Assembly: GCA_020850595.1 (NCBI GenBank)
Contig: JADZEK010000175.1
Coordinates: 1 to 35,934 of the forward strand
Direction: 5' to 3'
Length of the DNA: 35,934 nucleotides
DNA from: Anaerolineales bacterium
GTDB lineage: Bacteria; Chloroflexota; Anaerolineae; Anaerolineales; UBA6663
Part shown: one piece after another, positions 29,246 through 35,934 of the stretch
How the letters are laid out: each line of letters opens with the position of its first letter
Position numbering within the stretch: the first letter of the stretch is position 1
Made by a program: the position numbers and the translations under genes
Notes under the pieces: generated by a model
The model's database searches: none
Seen by the model: the letters and a program-made list of their open reading frames with translations, nothing else
Told to the model about the DNA's origin: nothing

Positions 29246-31537
29246 ATGCAAACCGAACTGAAGCCATCGCGCTCGCCCTGGCGCGTCGCCGCGGCCCTGG
29301 CCGTGCTGACGGCGGCCGTCTATTGGCTGACGTTCGTCGGCCGTTTGCGCAGCATTGACGAGCAGGCCGTGCTGGCCGTGACCGAGAGCCTGGTGAAGCA
29401 CGGCACGCTGGCCGCCAACCCATTGGCCTTCACCTATCACCTGGGAGCCGACAACCTGGTCGTGCCCGGCCCCAGCGGCGACTACTACGCCCACAAGGGC
29501 CTGCTGCCCTCGCTGCTGGCCGCGCCGCTCTATTGGCTCGGGCTGCACTGGCCGGGCGCGGGCCTGGTCCACGCCGCCCTGCTAGAGAACGTGCTGCTCG
29601 GCGCGCTGACCGTCGGGCTGCTGTATGCGCTTGGAGCGCGCCTGGGCTTTTGCCGCGGCCCCAGCCTGGCCGCCGCGCTGACGCTGGCCTTTGGCACGCT
29701 GCTGTGGCCCTACGCCGAAACGCTCTTCACCGAGGTCAACACGGCCATGTGCTGGCTGGCGGCGCTGTACCTGCTGGTCAGCGCCGGGCAGTCAGCCGCC
29801 GCGTGGCCCGCCGCAGGGCGCATCACGGCGGCGGGCGCGCTGGTGGGCCTGAGCCTGGGCGCCAACTATGTGAACGCCGTGGCGCTGCCGGTCTTCGCGC
29901 TCTACGCGGCCTGGCCATTCAGCCGCGCCGCAGGGCGGCCCGCGTTGCGCCGGCTCACGTTCTACGCCCTCGGGGCGCTGCTCGGCGGCGGGCTGTTCCT
30001 GGCCCTCAACCTCATGCGCTTCGGCGCGCTGCTTGAGACCGGCTACGCGCTGCAAGCCGACACGCTGCGGCTGGCCGGTTTCGGCGTGCGGCTGTATGGC
30101 CTGCTGCTCAGCCCGTATCGCGGCTTGCTGTGGTACACGCCGCTGTTTTGGCTCGCGCCCATTGGCTTCGCCTGGCTGGGGCGCCGCCGCCCGGCCGAGG
30201 CCGCGCTGAGCGCGGGCCTGAGCGCGCTGGTGGTGGGCGTGTTCAGCTTATGGTCGGTGTGGTGGGGGGGCGTGAACTGGGGGCCGCGTTACCTCACGCC
30301 GCTCATGCCGCTGCTGGCGCTGGGCCTGCTGCCGGTGTGGGAGCGCGCGCTGGCCCGCAATGCGGCGTGGCGCTGGCTCACCCTGGCGCTGGCGGCCCTC
30401 AGCGGGTGGGCGGGCCTCGTCGGCGCGGTGACTGACTATGTGAAGTACGACTACGCCTACTGGCTGGATTACGAGCGCGCGCTCTCGGCCGCCGCGCCCA
30501 TCGGCGCCGTGCCGCTGCTCTACGACCCGCGCCTTTCGCCCCTCCTCTTGCAGAGCGCCGACCTGCTGCGCGGGCGGCTCGACCTGGCCTGGGCCACGCC
30601 GGGGCGCGTGGACTGGCTAGCCGTGGGCGTGGGCCTGGCGGCCGTGGCGCTGGCGGCGCTGGGCCTCAAGCTGGCCTGGCAGCGCCAATGGCGCGGAGCG
30701 CCCATCGTCGCCGCGCTGGGGCTGGGGCTGGCCGTCGCTGTCATGCTGCCGCGCGCGGCGATCAGCGCCGAGCCGGCAGGCCTCGAAACGGTAGCGGCCC
30801 AACTCGCGCAAGACAGCCGCCCCGCTGACGGGATCGTGACCATGCTGCCGTTTCACGCAGTGGAGTTTGCCAACGTCAACCGGCTGGCGCTGCCGGTGTA
30901 TGGCCTGCCGTCGCAGGAGGCCCCGCTGCGGCCGGAGATGGAAGCGCTGCTGGCGCGGCTGGTGAGTGAGCGCCGCGTAGTGTGGACGCTGGCCGGCGAC
31001 TCGCCGGCGGCCGACCCGCTCAACAGCGTGGAGGCCTGGCTGGTGGCGCACACCTTCAAGTTCTATCACGCCTACGTGGGGCGGGTGCGCGTCTCGGGCT
31101 ATTACGCCGACCCGGCCGCCCCGGCCCCGCGGCCACGCGCCGAGCAATTCGGCCCGGCCTTGCGCCTCACCGCCGCCGGGCTGCCGCCCGGCCCGTTCGA
31201 CCCCGGCGACGTGCTGCCCGTGACCGCCACCTGGGAGGCGAGTGCGCCCATCACGCAGACGCTGGCGATCTTCGTGCATGTGCAGGACGTGGCGGGCGTG
31301 GTCGTCGCCCAGCGCGACGCGGCCCCCCTGGATGGCTACCTGCCCGCGGTGGATTTCGTCCCCGGCCGGCCGGTGAGCGACCGACTCGGCGCGCGGCTGC
31401 CCGCCGACCTGCCACCCGGCGACTACGCCGTCTACCTGGGCGTGTACGACGCCCTCAGCGGTGTGCGCCTGCCCATCACCCCCGCCGCGCCCGACGACCG
31501 GCTGCTGCTCGCGACCATCACCGTCAGCGCGCCCTGA
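29246..31537 (+). CDS. GT-C-like membrane protein with shared C-terminal domain
   Basis: A 763-residue polytopic protein, transcribed divergently from the other large membrane proteins. After helix 1 comes the acidic first-loop motif LRSIDEQAVLAVTESLVKHG (D38, E39), then YYAHKGLLPSLLAAPLYWLG and, further on, WGGVNWGPRYLTPLMPLLALGL, as in many polyprenyl-phosphate-sugar-dependent glycosyltransferase-like proteins. A periplasmic region follows the last helix, and residues about 640-763 are the shared beta-rich domain (TWEASAP, IFVHVQDVAG, AQRDAAPLDGYLPAVDF, LPPGDYAVYLGVYDALSGVRLP). The ATG at 29246 is supported by the extended -10 box just upstream. The acceptor and sugar cannot be predicted. 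Confidence 0.75.
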   Translation: MQTELKPSRSPWRVAAALAVLTAAVYWLTFVGRLRSIDEQAVLAVTESLVKHGTLAANPLAFTYHLGADNLVVPGPSGDYYAHKGLLPSLLAAPLYWLGLHWPGAGLVHAALLENVLLGALTVGLLYALGARLGFCRGPSLAAALTLAFGTLLWPYAETLFTEVNTAMCWLAALYLLVSAGQSAAAWPAAGRITAAGALVGLSLGANYVNAVALPVFALYAAWPFSRAAGRPALRRLTFYALGALLGGGLFLALNLMRFGALLETGYALQADTLRLAGFGVRLYGLLLSPYRGLLWYTPLFWLAPIGFAWLGRRRPAEAALSAGLSALVVGVFSLWSVWWGGVNWGPRYLTPLMPLLALGLLPVWERALARNAAWRWLTLALAALSGWAGLVGAVTDYVKYDYAYWLDYERALSAAAPIGAVPLLYDPRLSPLLLQSADLLRGRLDLAWATPGRVDWLAVGVGLAAVALAALGLKLAWQRQWRGAPIVAALGLGLAVAVMLPRAAISAEPAGLETVAAQLAQDSRPADGIVTMLPFHAVEFANVNRLALPVYGLPSQEAPLRPEMEALLARLVSERRVVWTLAGDSPAADPLNSVEAWLVAHTFKFYHAYVGRVRVSGYYADPAAPAPRPRAEQFGPALRLTAAGLPPGPFDPGDVLPVTATWEASAPITQTLAIFVHVQDVAGVVVAQRDAAPLDGYLPAVDFVPGRPVSDRLGARLPADLPPGDYAVYLGVYDALSGVRLPITPAAPDDRLLLATITVSAP

Positions 31538-31548
31538 TACTTCCCCCC

Positions 31549-31639
31549 ACCTCGCACCTCCCACCTCCCCGCCGTACCTCCGCGCGCCCGCTCACCCCGC
31601 TTCTGCCTCCGACCTCCGGCCTGTAACCTCCCACCTCTC
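31549..31639. repeat. Heptad pyrimidine repeat, ACCTCNN type, second tract
   Basis: Units ACCTCGC, ACCTCCC (twice), ACCTCCG, GCCTCCG, ACCTCCG, ACCTCCC, ACCTCTC occur in a mostly pyrimidine intergenic tract, interrupted by a GC-rich spacer. It is the same unit type as 82-160 and again lies 60-150 bp before a start codon. Just after it, GAGTACAAC (31663-31671) might contain a weak -10. Confidence 0.7.
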
Positions 31640-31701
31640 GTTTGACACACCACCCCGCCGGGAGTACAACCACCCGACTTTCACTGTGGCAGGAGACTCA
31701 C

Positions 31702-34182
31702 ATGAAGCGGCTCGGCAAGATACTGACTACGCTCGTCATCGTGCTCATCGTGCTGGCGCTCAGCGCGGGCGCGTTCGGCGTCTACACCGTGCGCCGAGCG
31801 TTCCCGCGCACCAGCGGCAACGTGCAGTTGGCCGGCCTCGACAGCCCGGTGGACGTTTACCGCGACAGCGCCGGCATCCCGCACATTTACGCGAGCACCG
31901 TCCACGACCTGTTCATGGCGCAGGGCTACGTGCACGCGCAAGACCGCTTCTACCAGATGGACTTCTGGCGGCACCAGACCAGCGGGCGGCTGGCCGAGCT
32001 GTACGGCGACGGCCTGGTGGGCACCGACACCTTCTTGCGCACGGTGGGCTGGCACGCCATCGCCGAGCAGGAATACGCCCTGGCGGAGCCTGAAACAAAG
32101 GCCATGCTCGACGCCTATGCCGCGGGCGTCAACGCCTACCTGCAAGGCCGCTCGGCCGCCGACCTGAGCCTGGAGTACAGCCTCCTGGGCCTGACCGGCC
32201 TGAAGAACTACACCCCCGACCCGTGGACCCCGGCCGACACCCTTGCCTGGGGCAAGGCCATGGCCTGGGACCTGGGCAGCAACCTCGACAGCGAAATTGC
32301 CCGCGCCGTGCTGCTGCCGGCCATCGGCCCAGAGAAGACGGCCGAATACATGCCCCTCAGCGCGCCCAGCGACCACCCGCTGGCCTTGCCCAACCCGGCG
32401 CTGGGCGGCGGCGCGCTCAGCGCGCTGCAAGCGCGCCTGAACGAACTCGACACGCTCTTCGGCGAGCGCTTTGCCGGCATCGGCTCGAACAACTGGGTCA
32501 TCGCCGGCAGCCGCACCACCACCGGCCTGCCGCTGCTCGCCAACGACCCGCACCTGGGCCTGCACCTGCCTTCCATCTGGTACGAGATCGGCCTGCACTG
32601 TACGCCGCTTGGCCCAGCCTGCCCCTACGATGTGCGCGGCTTCTCGTTCGCGGGCGTGCCGGCCATCATCATCGGACACAACAACCGCATTGCCTGGGGC
32701 TTCACCAACGCCTACCCCGACGTGCAGGATTTGGTGATCGAGAAGATCAACCCGGCCAACCCCAACCAATACGAGGTCAATGGGGAGTGGGTGGAGATGG
32801 ACGTGCGTGAGGAGACCATCACGGTCCTGGGCGGTGAGAGCCAGACCATCACCATCCGCGCCACGCGCCACGGGCCGATCATCACCGCCGCGTATGGGCT
32901 GGAGGACTTCGCCGCCAAGGCCGGCCTCGATCCGGGCGGCCAATACGCCCTGGCGCTGCGCTGGACGACGCTTCAGCCCAACCAACTCTTCCAGGCCGTG
33001 TTCCAGCTTAACCGCGCGCAGAACTTCGCTGAGTTCCGCGACGCCCTGCGCAACTTCGCCGCGCCGTCGCAGAACATCATCTACGCCGACGTGGACGGCA
33101 ACATCGGCTATCAGGTGCCAGGGCTGGTGCCCATCCGCGCCCAGGGCGATGGCACCGTGCCCGTGCCCGGCTGGACTGATGAGTACGAGTGGATCGGCTA
33201 TATCCCGTTCGAGGATTTGCCCTACAGCTACAACCCGCCGCAAGGCTACATCGCCACGGCCAACAACCCCGTGGTCGGGCCGGACTATCCTTACATGTTC
33301 GGCACCGATTGGGACCCCGGCTATCGCGCCCGCCGCATCGTGGACCTGATCGAGGCGCAGCCGAAGGTCTCGCCGGAGTATATACAGCAGATGCAGGGCG
33401 ACGACCTGAGCCTGGGCGCGCAGGAGATTTTGCCCGCGCTGCTGGCGCTGCGCTTCGACGAGGCCAAGCTGGCCGGCGCGGCAGACCAACTACGCGGCTG
33501 GGACTTCCAACAAACGATTGACTCACAGCCCGCCGCCATCTACATGAGCTACCTCAACGCCCTGGTGCAGGACACCTTTGCCGATGACTTGCCGGAGGGC
33601 TACGCTAGCAGCGGCGGCCCAGAAGCCTGGGTGACCCTGCGCGGCCTGCTGGCCGACCCCGACAGCGACTGGTGGGATAACCAGGACACGCCCGCCGTCG
33701 AGCGGCGCGACGACATTCTGCGGCAGGCCTTCGCGGAGGGCTACGCTGCGCTGGAGCAGCGCCTGGGCAGCGACCCGAGCAAGTGGACGTGGGGCGCGCT
33801 GCATACCATGACCTTTGAAAACGAGACGCTGGGGCGCTCAGGTGTCAGCCTGATCGAGGGGCTGTTCAACCGCGGGCCGTTCGCTACCGCGGGCGGCACA
33901 GGCATCGTCAACGCCACCGGCGCGAACCTGGCGCGCGACGACGCCGACCCCACGGTCAACGCCTATGCCGTCAGCAGCGGGCCGTCCATGCGCATGATCG
34001 TGGACCTGAGCAGCCTCGAACAGTCGGTGACCATGCACACCACCGGACAGTCGGGCCACGCCTACGCGCCGCACTACATTGACTTCGCCGACGACTGGCG
34101 GCTGATCCGCTATCACCCGATGCTGTGGGAGCGGGCCGCGGTGGAGGCTGACGCCGAGGCGCGTTTGACGCTGACGCCGTAA
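31702..34182 (+). CDS. Penicillin acylase family hydrolase (peptidase S45)
   Basis: An 826-residue N-terminal nucleophile hydrolase, exported: an N-terminal hydrophobic helix (about 6-27) acts as signal peptide or anchor. The alpha-chain region contains DVYRDSAGIPHIYAST and FMAQGYVHAQDRFYQMDFWR, typical of the family. Autocleavage is expected between G261 and S262 in GIGSNNWVIAG, making S262 the beta-chain N-terminal nucleophile. H284 in NDPHLGLHLP corresponds to the conserved His23 of the beta chain. Substrates of relatives include penicillins, acyl-homoserine lactones and other N-acyl amides. AGGAGA lies 5 nt before the ATG at 31702. A CACGAAT-type repeat starts 8 nt after the stop. An anti-quorum or amide-scavenging role is only inference. 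Confidence 0.9.
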   Translation: MKRLGKILTTLVIVLIVLALSAGAFGVYTVRRAFPRTSGNVQLAGLDSPVDVYRDSAGIPHIYASTVHDLFMAQGYVHAQDRFYQMDFWRHQTSGRLAELYGDGLVGTDTFLRTVGWHAIAEQEYALAEPETKAMLDAYAAGVNAYLQGRSAADLSLEYSLLGLTGLKNYTPDPWTPADTLAWGKAMAWDLGSNLDSEIARAVLLPAIGPEKTAEYMPLSAPSDHPLALPNPALGGGALSALQARLNELDTLFGERFAGIGSNNWVIAGSRTTTGLPLLANDPHLGLHLPSIWYEIGLHCTPLGPACPYDVRGFSFAGVPAIIIGHNNRIAWGFTNAYPDVQDLVIEKINPANPNQYEVNGEWVEMDVREETITVLGGESQTITIRATRHGPIITAAYGLEDFAAKAGLDPGGQYALALRWTTLQPNQLFQAVFQLNRAQNFAEFRDALRNFAAPSQNIIYADVDGNIGYQVPGLVPIRAQGDGTVPVPGWTDEYEWIGYIPFEDLPYSYNPPQGYIATANNPVVGPDYPYMFGTDWDPGYRARRIVDLIEAQPKVSPEYIQQMQGDDLSLGAQEILPALLALRFDEAKLAGAADQLRGWDFQQTIDSQPAAIYMSYLNALVQDTFADDLPEGYASSGGPEAWVTLRGLLADPDSDWWDNQDTPAVERRDDILRQAFAEGYAALEQRLGSDPSKWTWGALHTMTFENETLGRSGVSLIEGLFNRGPFATAGGTGIVNATGANLARDDADPTVNAYAVSSGPSMRMIVDLSSLEQSVTMHTTGQSGHAYAPHYIDFADDWRLIRYHPMLWERAAVEADAEARLTLTP

Positions 34183-34190
34183 GAGCGTTA

Positions 34191-34217
34191 GCCACGAACT
34201 ATCACGAATTACACGAG
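34191..34217 (+). repeat. CACGAAT-type intergenic repeat, copy 3
   Basis: GCCACGAACT, ATCACGAATT and ACACGAGG are successive units. It begins 8 nt after the acylase stop codon and runs in the same direction as that gene, as copy 2 does after the flippase-like gene. Confidence 0.65.
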
Positions 34218-34252
34218 GGGACTCGGACCGGGCGCCGCGCCCGCAGATGTAG

Positions 34253-34272
34253 GGCCGCTCAAATGAGCGGCC
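34253..34272 (+). promoter_or_regulatory. Hairpin enclosing the start codon of the substrate-binding protein gene
   Basis: GGCCGCTC (34253-34260) pairs perfectly with GAGCGGCC (34265-34272). The AAAT loop holds the first two bases of the ATG at 34263; the G begins the right arm, and the upstream AGGG ribosome-binding site lies at the left edge of the stem. Folding would hide the start region. Confidence 0.55.
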
Positions 34273-35934
34273 GCCCGTGTGCCTTCGCGCCGTCCGGCCC
34301 CGCGCGCGGCCTCCTGCTCCTCACCGCCCTGGCCCTCGCCGCCTGCGCCGGGCCGCGCCCCGTGGCGGGCACGCCCACGCCGGCGTTGCTCACGCCTGCG
34401 CCCGCCACGCCAACGGCCGAACTCACCGCGACGATCGCCCCGGCCGAAACCTCGGCCGCAGCGGCTACGCCCACGCCCGCCCGCGCCGCCCAACTCACCA
34501 TTTGCCTGGCAGGCGAGCCGCAATCGCTCTACCGCTACGCGCGGCCCGAGCCTAACCGGGAGCACATCCTGGCCGCGCTGTACGAGGCGCCCATTGACCA
34601 GACCGGCGGCGTGGACACCTACGGCTACGCCGCCACGCTGCTCGAGCGCCTGCCCAGCCCCGCCACCGACGACGCCGCGCTCAACACCGTCAGTGTCGCG
34701 CCCGGCAGCCTGGTGGTGGATGCCCTCGACCGGGTGACACCGCTGGCGGAGGGCGTGCGCCTGCGCCACGCCGACGGCCGCCTGTTCACCTATAGCGGCG
34801 ACCAGCCTGCCCGCCTGCCGCAGTGGGCCGTCACCTTCCGTCTGCGCCCCGGCCTCACCTGGAGCGACGGCGCCCCGCTCACCGCCGCCGATTCGGTCTT
34901 CGCCTACAACCTCGGCGGCGACGTGGACTCGCAAGACCCGCTGCGCTTCGTGGCGGAACGCACCGCCGCGTATGCCGCCGCCGATGAACTGACCGTGGTG
35001 TGGACCGGCCTGCCCGGCTACCTCGACCCGCTGTACTTCACGCGCTTCTGGCCACCACTGCCCGCGCACCTCTGGGCGGGCCAGTCCCCGGCCGAGATCG
35101 CCGACAGCGACCGCGCCAACCGCGCCCCGCTGGGCTGGGGGCCGTTCGTCATCGAGCAGTGGACTCCCGGTGTCGAGCTGACACTTACGCGCAACCCGGC
35201 CTACTGGCGCGCCGCCGAGGGGCTGCCGCGCGTCGAGCGCCTCGTCTACCGCTTCGTGCCGGACGCCGCCGCGCAGCTGGCGGCCCTGGAAGCGGGCCGG
35301 TGCGACCTGGCGCCTTCCGGCCCCGGCCTCACCGCCCTGGCCGACCAGGCCGCGGCCGCAGGCCTAGACGCGCGCGTCACGCCCGGCCCCGCGCTGCAAT
35401 GGCTGCTCTTCAACACCACCACCCTGCCCGACCCAGGCGCGCGGCGGGCGCTGGCCCACTGCCTCGACCGCGCCGCCCTCGCGCCCGCGCCCTCCCTGGC
35501 GGCGGGCGGCAGCCACCTGCGCGAGGCGACCAGCGACCTGGCCGCCTTCGACCCGGCGCAAGGCCGCGCCCGGCTGGCCGAGGCCGGCTGGGCGGACGTG
35601 GACGGCGCGCCGCGAGCGCTGCGCCTGGTGGGTGGCCCGCAAGACAACGCCGCGGTGTTGGCGCTGTTGAGCGCGGTGCAGACGCAGCTACAAACTAACT
35701 GCGGCGTGGCCGTCAGCGCGCAGGCCCTCACCCGCGGCGAGTTGACCGGCGATTGGCCTGACGGCGTGGTGTTCGGCGGACAATTTGATCTGGCGCTGTT
35801 CACCTGGCAAGCCGGGCCGGCGCCGCCGTGCGCGCTGTTCCTGAGCGACCAGATCCCCAGTGAGTCGAACCCCAGCGGCGCGAACGCCACGGGCTACAGC
35901 AGCGCCGCGTTCGACGAGGCCTGCCGGGCGGCGC
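34263..35934 (+). CDS. ABC transporter substrate-binding lipoprotein, family 5 (partial)
   Basis: The frame stays open to the window end (557 codons seen), so the C-terminus is missing. The signal peptide ends in the lipobox ALAAC, giving lipidated C28; a Thr/Pro/Ala-rich linker runs to about 75. The mature domain matches SBP_bac_5 (DppA/OppA-like): LTICLAGEPQSLYRY at its start, then WAVTFRLRPGLTWSDGAPLTAADSVFAYNL, LGWGPFVIEQWTPGVELTLTRNPAYWR and the later RRALAHCLDRAAL. It would capture peptides or similar solutes outside the cell for an ABC importer, whose permease genes may lie beyond the window. The ATG is chosen because a stop closes the frame upstream and AGGG lies 8 nt before; a hairpin encloses this start. 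Confidence 0.88.
   Translation, partial: MSGRPCAFAPSGPARGLLLLTALALAACAGPRPVAGTPTPALLTPAPATPTAELTATIAPAETSAAAATPTPARAAQLTICLAGEPQSLYRYARPEPNREHILAALYEAPIDQTGGVDTYGYAATLLERLPSPATDDAALNTVSVAPGSLVVDALDRVTPLAEGVRLRHADGRLFTYSGDQPARLPQWAVTFRLRPGLTWSDGAPLTAADSVFAYNLGGDVDSQDPLRFVAERTAAYAAADELTVVWTGLPGYLDPLYFTRFWPPLPAHLWAGQSPAEIADSDRANRAPLGWGPFVIEQWTPGVELTLTRNPAYWRAAEGLPRVERLVYRFVPDAAAQLAALEAGRCDLAPSGPGLTALADQAAAAGLDARVTPGPALQWLLFNTTTLPDPGARRALAHCLDRAALAPAPSLAAGGSHLREATSDLAAFDPAQGRARLAEAGWADVDGAPRALRLVGGPQDNAAVLALLSAVQTQLQTNCGVAVSAQALTRGELTGDWPDGVVFGGQFDLALFTWQAGPAPPCALFLSDQIPSESNPSGANATGYSSAAFDEACRAA

Overview
The window is a high-GC stretch (roughly 70 % by eye) with dense, closely packed genes. It looks like chromosome from a Chloroflexota-type bacterium (Anaerolineae-like). 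That is an inference from gene content: several huge GT-C/PTPS-related membrane proteins sharing a C-terminal beta-rich domain, a DUF2270-DUF2179 protein, a LysM lipoprotein with a Thr/Pro-rich linker, and an SCP-x type thiolase. No rRNA, tRNA or CRISPR array was seen.

Layout. 1-2845 (+): heptad repeats, an MFS exporter, a small YvlD/holin-like membrane protein and a TPR-like protein. 2865-6012 (-): a duplicated gene 3' end, a UPF0104 flippase-like protein and a GT39-like glycosyltransferase. 6111-10871 (+): DUF2270-DUF2179 protein, thiolase, LysM lipoprotein, Nudix hydrolase and ribosomal protein L19 (rplS) with a clear intrinsic terminator. 10872-14150 (+): an AT-richer island with two adenine methyltransferases (DPPY and DTPY types) and a PD-(D/E)XK nuclease, read as a type IIS-like restriction-modification system. 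A 218-bp MITE-like element with 17-bp terminal inverted repeats and a 6-bp target duplication sits between the second methylase and the nuclease. 14185-17094 (+): class I amidotransferase-like hydrolase, glutamate racemase, and a DtxR-Fur regulator pair behind a promoter that carries a Fur-type palindrome. 17175-29194 (-): AlbA/Schlafen-type ATP-binding protein, gyrA with an in-frame TAA, and three giant membrane proteins. 29246-35934 (+): another giant membrane protein, a penicillin-acylase family hydrolase, and an oligopeptide-type ABC substrate-binding lipoprotein cut by the window end.

Themes. Five large membrane proteins plus the flippase-like protein suggest a cell-surface glycan or glycoprotein assembly function. 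They end in variants of one beta-rich domain. Promoters are mostly extended -10 (TGnTAnnnT) with poor -35 boxes, and several genes have a -10-like hexamer 6-9 nt before the start codon and no Shine-Dalgarno, suggesting leaderless transcripts.

Items most worth a second look: the nonsense codon in gyrA, the MITE inserted exactly in the ribosome-binding site of the restriction gene, the restriction-modification island itself, the shared C-terminal domain, and the Fur box over the DtxR-Fur promoter.
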